Assembly (NCBI RefSeq): GCF_021654135.1
Contig: NZ_JAKGSD010000033.1
Coordinates: 26,666 to 90,665, forward strand
Origin: Amycolatopsis tucumanensis
Lineage (GTDB): Bacteria > Actinomycetota > Actinomycetes > Mycobacteriales > Pseudonocardiaceae
Length of the DNA stretch: 64,000 bases
Reading direction: 5' to 3'
The notes beneath the pieces were generated by a model. That model saw nothing but the letters and a program-made list of their open reading frames with translations. It had not been told where the DNA came from and searched no databases. The position numbers and the translations under genes were made by a program. Positions 47,991 to 55,654 of the stretch are shown here, in pieces (position 1 is the stretch's first letter; the number at the start of each line of letters is the position of its first letter).

Positions 47991-49259
47991 TCAGCGAGCA
48001 CGGGCCCAAGCGGCGAGGTCGAGCAAGCCGGCGCTGGGCGCGCTGTGGGTGCGCAGGAGGGACGAGAGGGACTGGCGGACCTGCGGGTGGGTGCGGGTGT
48101 GCTCGGGCGCGGCCTGGCGGGCCGCCTGAAGGCACAGGTGAGCGTCTTCGTGGCGACCGAGGGTGAGCTGGGCGCGGGCCAGATCGATGAAGTAGTGGGA
48201 ACGACGCTCGGCGGGAAGTTCGTCGGGCGGGCGCCAGGACGCCGCGCGTTCGATACCCAATGGATCTCGAAGTTCGACCGCGACCGCGAGTTCGTGGATG
48301 CGCAGCGAGGCCGGGCCGAACGCGGTGCCCACGTAGATGCCCTCGGGCACACTGCCCGCGGCGCGGCGAGCCTCACGCAGGTGGTCGGCGGCGAGGTCGG
48401 CCTTGCCCGCCCGACCAGCCACGACTGCCGCGCGCATGTGCAGGGCACCGAACGCGGCCAAGGAGGAGGTCGTGCCGAGATCGGGCACGTGGTCAGCGGC
48501 GAGTTCGAGAGCGCGGGCGGCGGTATCCAGGTCGCCGGTGGCGAAGAAGGTTTCGGTTCGCACGTATGCAACGGCGGCCAGCAGCAGCGGGTCCTCGGCG
48601 ATCTGGGCGGCCGAGCGCATCAGGTCGATCAGCCGGGCTGACAGATCCAGGTAGCCGAACTTGAACGCCACGCCGTCAGCAGCCCGCAACGCCAAGGTCA
48701 GCAGGGCGGCGGCGTGGCGCTGGCCTGCAGCGTCGCCCAGTTGACCGGCACGGGCGAGTTCGGCGATGAGGTCGGGCAGGCGGCGGGCGAGGTTGCCGTA
48801 GCGGGACTGCAGCCGGTCGTCGCTGGCGCGGATGATCTCGCCGTGCAGGTCGTCCGGAGACCTGGTTGGTCCGTCGTCGGGCAGGTCCAGTCGGTCAAGC
48901 GCGCGGCGCAGGCGCGGGATGGCGGCGTGGATGACGTCGGCATCGGGTGCCGGTGCGTCCTCGTGAACGGTCCGCTCGGCAGGGAGCGTCACCAGGCTCG
49001 ACGAAGGTGAGATCAGGACCGTGGTGATGTCGGCAGCAGGTTGCCGAAGGCTACGTCGTAGCAGGTCGTCGAGTACGTCGAGCGAGATCTGCAGGGCGGT
49101 GGCGAGGCCGCGCCGCTGCCAAGGCTGAGGTGACTGGACCCCACGTTCCCAACGTCCGATGGTGGTCCGTTCGACCTTCAGGGTGACGGCGAGGGACTCC
49201 TGGGTATAACCAGCGGCCTCGCGGGCAGCTGCGAGCGGGGTGAGAGGCCGTGCTGCCAT
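47991..49259 (-). CDS. XRE-family regulator with TPR-like C-terminal region
   Basis: The 422-residue protein starts at an ATG preceded by GGAGGG; an upstream in-frame start at 49295 lacks such a site. The HTH is YTQESLAVTLKVERTTIGRW, related to the regulators at 6882 and 8653, and the rest is helical repeats (ARALELAADHVPDLG, DLARAQLTLGRHEDAHLCL). Upstream is a CTACGC-N16-TACTGT promoter with the tandem TGAGGCG element directly behind it. Confidence 0.85.
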   Translation of the reverse strand: MAARPLTPLAAAREAAGYTQESLAVTLKVERTTIGRWERGVQSPQPWQRRGLATALQISLDVLDDLLRRSLRQPAADITTVLISPSSSLVTLPAERTVHEDAPAPDADVIHAAIPRLRRALDRLDLPDDGPTRSPDDLHGEIIRASDDRLQSRYGNLARRLPDLIAELARAGQLGDAAGQRHAAALLTLALRAADGVAFKFGYLDLSARLIDLMRSAAQIAEDPLLLAAVAYVRTETFFATGDLDTAARALELAADHVPDLGTTSSLAAFGALHMRAAVVAGRAGKADLAADHLREARRAAGSVPEGIYVGTAFGPASLRIHELAVAVELRDPLGIERAASWRPPDELPAERRSHYFIDLARAQLTLGRHEDAHLCLQAARQAAPEHTRTHPQVRQSLSSLLRTHSAPSAGLLDLAAWARAR

Positions 49260-49701
49260 CGCGTCGTCCCTCCTGCCAGACCCTCCATAGCGCACAGTAC
49301 TCGCCGGTTTTCGCAGCGTAGGGAAGGTGTCGCCTCATCGCTGCCTCATGGCCGCTCCGTTCTCGACCACGGCTGACGATCCGGCTGACCGCCAAACGCA
49401 GTTGCCCGCCCATCTGGGTGAAGCCCCTCGCTCCAGCAGACCACTAGCGCCCTGGTCAGCGCCTGGGCCGCCCCGTTGACGCCTCGTTCTCGCCGCACGG
49501 CCGCTCTGGTGATCGGCAAGGGCGGCGTCGTTGACTGGGATTCGGCCTGCGGTGGGCGACCTCCGACCGCCCATCGCAGGCCATACCGGTCTCGGCCACT
49601 CCTCTCGGTACGGAAAGTGAGCTTGTTGCAGTGGATATGCGCGAGGTGCAACCAGCACGCTCACCCGCGCCGGTTGACCAGTCGAGCCTGGTGCCCCGCT
49701 G
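49260..49701. other. Intergenic region with tandem element C
   Basis: It contains the XRE promoter (TACTGT and CTACGC on the - strand, ~49293-49320) and element C. A further GAGGCGTCAAC on the - strand (~49477-49487) resembles half an element. The remainder holds no visible gene. Confidence 0.5.
49326..49350 (-). promoter_or_regulatory. Tandem element C
   Basis: On the - strand: TGAGGCA-N4-TGAGGCG-A-CACC, 11-bp period, directly upstream of the XRE promoter. Confidence 0.7.
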
Positions 49702-50259
49702 ATGTCGCACAAGATCACCATCGAGCACTCGTTCGCGTCCGGGCATCGCTTACCGCACCTGGGCGGCAAATGTGTAAGCCTGCACGGCCACTCCTGGTCG
49801 GTCGCGGTGACAGTGAGCGCCGCGGAGCTAAGCCCCGAGGTGACCGTCGTGGAGTTCGGCGCGCTGAAGGTCGGGGTACGGCGCTGGATCGACGAGCACC
49901 TCGACCACGCCACGATGCTCGGCGTCCGCGATCGGCTGATCGCGCCGCTGGTCGCCGAAGGCAACCGGGTGTTCCGCTTCGGGGCCGAGCAACCGGCCGA
50001 CCATGCCGAAGAATTCGGATACGGGCTGCCGTGGCCCACGGTGGAGGCAGTGGCGGTACTGCTGGGCCGAGTCGCCGAGAGCACGCTGATCGGACTTGCA
50101 CGCGCCGACGGTGCGCGGGTCGAGCGGGTCCTGGTCCGCGAGACCCAGTTGAACACTGCCGTCTACGAACCCCGGTTGTGCGATGAGCACCACCACGTTG
50201 GCCTCTTTGAGGCGTCACCTCGGTTATCGTCCTGTCCGTCGATCGTGAGAGCACCATGA
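49702..50259 (+). CDS. queD: QueD/6-pyruvoyltetrahydropterin-synthase homologue
   Basis: The 185-residue protein has a complete QueD active site: FASGHRLPHLGGKCVSLHGH (zinc His, catalytic Cys in GGKC, HGH), EFGALKVGVRRWIDEHLDHA and the late VRETQ glutamate. Unlike the two-domain protein at 12018 it is a single domain with an intact Cys/His set. It would supply 6-carboxytetrahydropterin to QueE. The last ~20 codons run through element D and the gene ends inside the next start. Confidence 0.85.
   Translation: MSHKITIEHSFASGHRLPHLGGKCVSLHGHSWSVAVTVSAAELSPEVTVVEFGALKVGVRRWIDEHLDHATMLGVRDRLIAPLVAEGNRVFRFGAEQPADHAEEFGYGLPWPTVEAVAVLLGRVAESTLIGLARADGARVERVLVRETQLNTAVYEPRLCDEHHHVGLFEASPRLSSCPSIVRAP
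50197..50219 (+). promoter_or_regulatory. Element D (one good half-site)
   Basis: TTTGAGGCGTCACC matches the proximal half of the consensus, including the N-CACC end. The distal half (GTTGGCC) is degenerate. It lies inside the 3' end of the queD homologue, 37 bp before the NUDIX start. Confidence 0.5.
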
Positions 50260-50708
50260 TGACCTCCACCACCACTCCAGCTCTCGGTCCGCTTGTCGGG
50301 GCATACGGCCTCGTCGGGCACGAGGAGCGTCTCCTGCTCGTCCGAGACCGGGACGCCAGCGCCTTCCGGCTACCCGGCGGTCGAGTACAACCAGGTGAAT
50401 CCGTTGAGGACGCCCTGCGGCGCTCCGTGCGGGAACAGACCGACGTCGACCTCGCCTACCTCGACTTCTGTGCCACCGTGGAACTGCGCGATCACACCTC
50501 ACCGAACGGGCCTGCCCTCTACGAACTGGCCCTGCTGTTCGACGTGACTCTCGCTGGCCCCGAAGCCGCCCGGTCCAGCGAACACGAACTGCGGTGGCTC
50601 ACCCAAGCGGACCTCCACCAAGTCGAGCTGCGCCCCGCGGTCATCGCGGAACGACTGCGAAGCGACGCGCTGACTGTCGAACACCCGTGGTGGCCGCACT
50701 ACTCCTGA
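50256..50708 (+). CDS. NUDIX-like protein with degenerate box
   Basis: The 150-residue product has a NUDIX fold pattern, and GGRVQPGESVEDALRRSVRE lies where the box should be. The metal-binding REUxEE core reads RSVREQ, so one acidic ligand is lost and the final Gly is Asp. It may be inactive or a binding protein. It overlaps the queD homologue stop (ATGA), with a second ATG at 50259. Confidence 0.75.
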   Translation: MMTSTTTPALGPLVGAYGLVGHEERLLLVRDRDASAFRLPGGRVQPGESVEDALRRSVREQTDVDLAYLDFCATVELRDHTSPNGPALYELALLFDVTLAGPEAARSSEHELRWLTQADLHQVELRPAVIAERLRSDALTVEHPWWPHYS

Positions 50709-50781
50709 CCCTCACCGTCCACGGCCCGGTCCATTTGGCGCAGCTACGTGAGCCGGGCGCGCCCGAAGAACCGAAGGAACC

Positions 50782-51660
50782 ATGCTGTCGGCACCCGACC
50801 TCACCGCTGCCCTGCCCGCGGCACAGGCCGCGATCGATCTTGCGGTCGAGCATGTCCTCAGCCACCGTCCTCGCTCGATCCGGTACAAGGGCGACCGCGA
50901 CCCTGTGTCCGAAGTGGACGAGGACGTCGAACACGTGGTCCGCCAACGGTTGATTGCCGATGGACGCACCGAAATCGGGTTCCTCGGAGAGGAAACCGGC
51001 TCGGTTGGCAACCAGGAGACGTACTGGGTTCTCGATCCCATCGACGGCACGATCAACCACCACCACGGCAGTCCCTTGTGCGCGATCGCGCTCGGGCTCG
51101 TGCACAACCACCGCCCCATCCTCGGCGTCACAGCGCTTCCCTTTCTCGGACACCGCTACTGGGCGACCGACGGGCAGGGCGCTTACCGCGACGGAGAACC
51201 AATCGCCGCCTCGGGCACTGAGTCGCTCGATCGAGCCCTGATCGGGTTCAGCGACTATGGCAGCGGCCAGGACACTGCGCTACGAGACGTGCTCTGCTCC
51301 ACTGTGGACCGGGAACTCACGGCACGAGCACAAGGGCTTCGCCGTCACGGCTCGTCCGCACTTGACCTCGTCTGGGTCGCCGACGGCACCCTTGATGCCT
51401 GCGTCCTGCTCGGCAACCGGACGTGGGACACCGCGGCCGGGGCCGTCATCGCCCGAGAGGCCGGAGCCCTCGTCCTGGATGCCGACGCCAGCCCACACAC
51501 CACTCGTTCCCGGTGCGCGATTGCCACCACGCCAGGACTTCGCGAGGAGTTGCTGCCCTTCCTGCACGTCCTGCGTGGCACCCGTTTTTGGCCCGATGGC
51601 GACCGACACGAACCCGTCATGAGTCCGACCAGTTTGCCGCAGAGCAGTGAACCACAGTGA
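50782..51660 (+). CDS. Inositol-monophosphatase-family phosphatase
   Basis: The 292-residue protein has the metal-binding set of the family: FLGEETG (Glu-Glu), WVLDPIDGTINH and, near the C-terminus, TWDTAAGAVIAREAGA. Such Mg2+ phosphatases act on inositol phosphate, histidinol phosphate, PAP or similar. It overlaps the next small ORF and follows the QueD and NUDIX genes, so a role on a phosphorylated intermediate is plausible. Confidence 0.88.
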   Translation: MLSAPDLTAALPAAQAAIDLAVEHVLSHRPRSIRYKGDRDPVSEVDEDVEHVVRQRLIADGRTEIGFLGEETGSVGNQETYWVLDPIDGTINHHHGSPLCAIALGLVHNHRPILGVTALPFLGHRYWATDGQGAYRDGEPIAASGTESLDRALIGFSDYGSGQDTALRDVLCSTVDRELTARAQGLRRHGSSALDLVWVADGTLDACVLLGNRTWDTAAGAVIAREAGALVLDADASPHTTRSRCAIATTPGLREELLPFLHVLRGTRFWPDGDRHEPVMSPTSLPQSSEPQ

Positions 51661-51685
51661 GGAGCCGGACACGAAGGCGGACGCG

Positions 51686-51964
51686 ATGGTGATCCTGCCG
51701 AGTCCTCGCTGCTCGCCGGAAACCCCCGAACTGCCGTTCGATGCTGTCCACGGTAAAGCCGCGTGCCGCCATGCCGACAACGGACCACTCACCGAGTACC
51801 TCCCCAGCCTTGGACAACTGCCCGCCACGGGGCCGTCCGCGGTTCCGCTCGACCTCGACGAGGAACGAGCCGCCGCGCGGCGGGCCGCGCTGGAGGGACC
51901 GCGGCCCGACGACGAGCACCTGGCGCTTCTCGACCGCGTGCTGCAAGCACTGCGCCGCCTGTGA
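51686..51964 (+). CDS. Small hypothetical protein
   Basis: The 92-residue product ends with an acidic-basic helix (DLDEERAAARRAALEGPRPD then LLDRVLQALRRL). It is tightly placed: GTG 51647 is an alternative start overlapping the phosphatase, and its stop overlaps the next GTG. No family is recognised. Confidence 0.5.
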   Translation: MVILPSPRCSPETPELPFDAVHGKAACRHADNGPLTEYLPSLGQLPATGPSAVPLDLDEERAAARRAALEGPRPDDEHLALLDRVLQALRRL

Positions 51965-53133
51965 CCAGCGCCGCCGCGACCTTGGCTGGAGTCCGTTTCA
52001 TGCACCCGGCAACCGATGGCCTCAAGATTCCCGACCCGATCCCGGACGCTTCGATCTTCCAGCCCGCGCCGTGGGTCGCTCCGTCTTCCGAGCAGCTTCC
52101 CTTCCTCCGCCGGCGGCTTCACGAGCACTACGCCAACATCGCGGCCGAGGGCGCCCAGCAAGGACGTACAGGCCAGGTCGCCCGAGCCGCCGCGGCGGAG
52201 AGCGAGGGCCGGGAAGTGCGTCGATACGCCCGCGATGAAGCCGACCGCCTCCAGAACGCGAGCCTGACGTGGGTCGACCACGAGGCGATCGAGATGGCCG
52301 TGACCTACTCGTCCACCCCGTCCACCGAACCCGCCCGCTCGGACCGAATGCCCAGCATGACCGGCTTCATGCTGTTCGAGAGCTGCATCGGCGGCGCCCT
52401 CTATGACGCCGCGCGTGCGCAAGACCTGCCAGGCTCAGGATGGATACCAGCCCCCTGGCTCTACGACGTCTCCGGTTACGTCGAGGCCCCAATCGTCGCC
52501 ATTAGCTGGTCACACCTGCCACCGCCGCACGAGGACCGGGTCCAACTGTCGTTCTACACCCCAAATCGGCCGCCCCACTGGACCGGCCTGCCCCCGGACA
52601 CGTTCGTCGCCCAGTGGGCAGCGACAAAGACCCGCTACAGCGCGGGCTACTTCGCCGACCATGTCCGCTCGGTCTCGGCCCGGATGAGCCCGATGCCGGT
52701 ACTCGCTACCTTCACCGCGACCCTTCAATTCGGTGAACTGCTCCCCGAACCCGACGCGAACCACTGCGCCGGGTGGGTCCAGACCGTCTACGGCCTATGG
52801 CAATTGCTCGACCACAAAGTCAAGAAACCGCTGACCCAGACCGATGTGATTGCAGCTCCGCGATCAGTGACCCGAGGCGACGCCCGAGCCGGCATCATCG
52901 CGACGAGCGCCGTGAACGTCGTCCGGGTACACCCGCGGTTCAGGACTGAAGACCTGCCTCCCCACGACGGAGACGACAACGCCGACCACGACACGTCGGA
53001 CGAAAGCCGCAGCTCGCCTCACTATCGCCACCGGTACTGGCGCGGCCCGTATCGCGCAAACATGTGTATGAACACCTGGGGGCATAGCGAAGGAAACTGC
53101 GAACACAAAGAGGTGTCCGTGGGTCGGCATTTG
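51961..53133 (+). pseudogene. Hypothetical gene, interrupted by 1.6-kb element (5' part)
   Basis: The 391 codons to the break encode an unrecognised protein: a helical start (RRRLHEHYANIAAEGAQQGR), a middle with WSHLPPPHEDRVQLSFYTPN and a late RYWRGPYRAN segment. Left alone, the frame runs on through the element to 53610 with meaningless sequence. Joining 53133 to 54727 gives HLRGPVGAPFRERVTELRG and a stop at 54819, exactly 422 codons. An 'RGP.GAP' tail after an HR.WRG segment is seen in some actinobacterial mobile-element proteins, recalled from memory. Confidence 0.75.
53129..53133. repeat. Target-site duplication ATTTG, left copy
   Basis: ATTTG directly abuts the left inverted repeat and is repeated at 54722-54726. 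Confidence 0.85.
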
Positions 53134-53193
53134 TGTCGTCTGCCACGGCCGTGGGACCACCACGTGGCCAGTCATGGGACCACCGACAGCGGT
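53134..53193 (+). repeat. Left terminal inverted repeat of the 1.6-kb element
   Basis: It starts TGTCGTCTGCCAC and contains the palindrome CCACGGCCGTGG and two TGGGACCAC copies 24 bp apart, which could be protein-binding sites. Confidence 0.85.
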
Positions 53194-53383
53194 GCAGAAC
53201 TGGAACAGGTTATCGCGATGGCGATTGGCGGACGCTGTGTTCCCGGATGGCCGGTCAGCGGCTATGAGCGGACGTTCAGGCGGCCCGGAATCTGGCTGCT
53301 GATCTTGATAGTGCGGGCCAGCGGCCGAACTTCACCTGTGAACACAGTCAGTGCTGGGCGGCAGCAGCAACCGCGGTGGATTC

Positions 53384-54358
53384 TCAGACCGTGCGGCGCT
53401 CTTGCCGGTCGAGTTCGGCCAGCGTGCGTAGCGGATTCACGATCAGATCGAACAGACAGCTCGTCCGACGAGCCCATTGCATCGGGTTGTTGCCCTCGTC
53501 GAACGCAGCGGCGGACGCGAACTGGTCCTGGAGGTTCACCGGCAGCTTGCCGGCCAGAGCCGCACCGAGCTCGCGACGCAGGAGAGCTTGCGGAGACGAC
53601 GGCCGAATGAATCGACTAAGCCTGTCGGTGGCCGGGACAGGGGTGTCGGAGGTGCCATCGAGAGCCGTGGCGGCTTCTCGCACCCAATCGTCGTCGCAGG
53701 CGTCAGGGAGCGGTACGGCGACCTGCTGGACGCTGGCGATCGCGCTCCGTCCCAGGGCGAGTGAGAGTCCGCCGGGGTCCTCGTGATAGTTGAGGTAGCG
53801 GGCGACGTCCACGCCTGGAGGGCAGACCTCGTCGAGAACTACGTCACCCATGAAGTCGCTGGGGTCTATGAGCCAGCCCTCCCGCACAACGACGGACGGC
53901 ACCAGAAGAACGCGGTACAGGTAGAACTGGCTGCCGCGGTCAGCTTGGTCGCGCATCCGCCTCAGCATGTTGTGGACCGCGGACTCGTATGTGCCGACAT
54001 GGAGGGCTTTCCCGCGCTGGCGCGCGGCCCACGCGGCGACCCGCTTCGCGCCGCCCATCACTCTTCGTGTCTCGGGCGTGAGATCGGCCGCCGGGTCGAA
54101 GTCCCTCGTCGGCCAGTCCGGCACCGTGGTCGTGTGGTACCAGGCGAACTGTGCGATCTTGTCGGCGTCGAGCGCAAGATCGTCGGGATTGACCGTCACC
54201 CGGGGAGCGTTTTCGTGTTCGCACGTCGTTCCGCACCCAGGGCACACCTCTCTACCTTGCTCCCAGCGGTCGATCCAATCGAGTCCGACCAGCCACTCGT
54301 GGGCGCAGATCCCGCACAGCATGCGGCGGTCGCGCGAGAAATCGATCGGCCGTTCCAT
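53384..54358 (-). CDS. Hypothetical zinc-ribbon protein carried by the 1.6-kb element
   Basis: About 324 residues from the ATG at 54358; the frame is open to 54538. The N-terminus has a zinc-ribbon-like set (C15, C18, C39, C42, C46 in MLCGICAHEW and VCPGCGTTC). The rest includes ALHVGTYESAVHNMLRRM and SQFYLYRVLLVPSVVVREGW. I do not recognise the family. There is no DDE, HUH, serine or tyrosine recombinase pattern, so it is more likely cargo than transposase. Confidence 0.65.
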   Translation of the reverse strand: MERPIDFSRDRRMLCGICAHEWLVGLDWIDRWEQGREVCPGCGTTCEHENAPRVTVNPDDLALDADKIAQFAWYHTTTVPDWPTRDFDPAADLTPETRRVMGGAKRVAAWAARQRGKALHVGTYESAVHNMLRRMRDQADRGSQFYLYRVLLVPSVVVREGWLIDPSDFMGDVVLDEVCPPGVDVARYLNYHEDPGGLSLALGRSAIASVQQVAVPLPDACDDDWVREAATALDGTSDTPVPATDRLSRFIRPSSPQALLRRELGAALAGKLPVNLQDQFASAAAFDEGNNPMQWARRTSCLFDLIVNPLRTLAELDRQERRTV

Positions 54359-54661
54359 GGCTCCATTATCCGGAGGGAGGTCGATGGCGGCGGATCGAGC
54401 CGTTGTTACCGCAGGTGCAGCGCTGGCGTCCGTGTCGGGTCGGGCCACTCTCGGCCGTCTCATCGCCGACCCATCCATAGAGACACTGCCGTGTTGATCG
54501 CGTCGCTCAGTGGCCTGTGCCAGCGGCATCAAGGTCACTGCGCAAACAATCGGAATCGGTCATCCACCGTTCGACCGCACATCGGCATTACAGGACATTC
54601 GGTCGCCATCGCCATGATCGCTCCGCGACGCAGATCTGGAACACGTTTCTCTCGGTAGATT
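54359..54661. other. Leader region inside the 1.6-kb element
   Basis: About 300 bp between the zinc-ribbon gene and the right inverted repeat. It probably contains the gene's promoter, but no box is convincing. Confidence 0.4.
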
Positions 54662-54721
54662 ACCGCTGTCGCTGGTCCCATGACTGGCAACGTGGTTGTC
54701 CCACGACGGTGGCAGACGACA
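54662..54721 (-). repeat. Right terminal inverted repeat of the 1.6-kb element
   Basis: On the - strand it reads TGTCGTCTGCCACCG and so on, matching the left repeat at 55 of 60 positions. Confidence 0.85.
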
Positions 54722-54726
54722 ATTTG
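54722..54726. repeat. Target-site duplication ATTTG, right copy
   Basis: It matches 53129-53133 and abuts the right inverted repeat. Confidence 0.85.
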
Positions 54727-54819
54727 CGCGGGCCGGTCGGCGCGCCATTCCGCGAGCGTGTCACGGAACTGCGCGGCTCACCGGCTCGTAACTCCGGCAC
54801 CGGCCAGCCCAAGCCGTAG
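54727..54819 (+). pseudogene. 3' end of the interrupted hypothetical gene
   Basis: These thirty codons plus a stop (RGPVGAPFRERVTELRG ...) continue the frame broken at 53133. It has no start of its own. Confidence 0.7.
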
Positions 54820-54945
54820 ACCGCGACCTGCACGTCGATGATGAGGCGAGGCGCCCTCGGGCTCGATACGTCGCATGCTCCGAGGTAGTCGGCTCGAAAC
54901 ATCAGATCAGAGCTGGCCTGCCTGTTACGCCTTCTCGGCCGGCGG

Positions 54946-55348
54946 TCATGGCTCGAATCGGAAACCGTAGGTTCGGTCGCCGATGGGCACGCGACCGTAA
55001 GGCGATCGGCGCTGCAGGAGGATGCCCGCCAGCGCCTGGTCGACGAGGTCTTCAAGATCGACGATGCTGCGTCGTTCCAAGAGCATGACGTAGTGCGTTG
55101 CGTGGGGGCTTTCCCTTGGGAGGTTGCCAGTCGGAGTCTTCATTGATGCGGAGGCAATGTTCGACGCCGTGTCGCGGGCACCTCCAGACGGCGGGTATCT
55201 CGGCGTCTGTCGAGAACGGCACAGTGAACTCGTGTCCTCTTCGGCACGCGAAGCGGACTTGAATCCGCGGCGCCGGCCGCGCATCGCGATCCGGTTCGCC
55301 AGTGGGCGTTCCCAGGCGGTAGCCCCGCAAGACGCGTCTGGGCATCAT
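54946..55348 (-). pseudogene. RbpA-like RNA polymerase-binding protein, frameshifted
   Basis: The 5' frame encodes RVLRGYRLGTPTGEPDRDAR then the RbpA core GHEFTVPFSTDAEIPAVWRC and KGKPPRN. It then leaves the family and stops at 55052. The next frame continues HYVMLLERRSIVDLEDLVDQ to 54946, which is the RbpA sigma-interacting tail. One extra base near 55100 (between AAC and CAC) explains the shift; without it the gene would have 134 codons. Only one of the usual zinc-site cysteines remains at each place. It is probably a decayed second copy, unless the base is a sequencing error. Confidence 0.8.
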
Positions 55349-55411
55349 GATCTCCGCTCGCGTATCGGATGGCTGGTGTCGCGAGCCGTTCTCGTGCCCG
55401 CTGTCGCTTGG

Positions 55412-55633
55412 CTATGGGGTTTTGGTTTTGGTCCGGGTAGCGCCGCCGCGTCCACGCAGCACCACGCCGGACTCGGTCAGGATTCGGTGCACGAAGCCGT
55501 ACGAGCGGTCGGTGGCCTCGGCCAGTGCACGGATGCTGGCGCCCTTTTCGTACTTCTTCTTCAGGTCAGCAGCCATCTTGATGCGGGCCTCGCCGGTGAT
55601 CCGCTTTCCCTTGACCGTGGTGTGTGCTGCCAT
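55412..55633 (-). CDS. Small helix-turn-helix protein
   Basis: The 73-residue protein starts after GAAGAGGAG. It has a helix-turn-helix (YEKGASIRALAEATDRSYGF then VHRILTESGVVLRGRG) and a basic tail. Near-identical small proteins are widespread in actinobacteria and are thought to bind DNA. It lies 21 bp after the STAND-TPR gene on the same strand. Confidence 0.8.
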   Translation of the reverse strand: MAAHTTVKGKRITGEARIKMAADLKKKYEKGASIRALAEATDRSYGFVHRILTESGVVLRGRGGATRTKTKTP

Positions 55634-55654
55634 GTCGTTCGCTCCTCTTCGCAT

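Larger units (their letters stand above)
53134..54721. mobile_element. 1,588-bp cargo element with 60-bp inverted repeats
   Basis: The ends are 60-bp inverted repeats (53134-53193 and 54662-54721) differing at only 5 positions, with TG...CA tips. ATTTG is duplicated on both sides. Its removal repairs the host frame. The only sizeable gene inside (53384-54358) is not a recognisable transposase, so the element looks non-autonomous. Confidence 0.88.

Noticed and set aside
49477..49487. Extra GAGGCGTCAAC on the - strand near element C
   Set aside because: It is a single half-site without CACC and with no partner 11 bp away; it may be chance.
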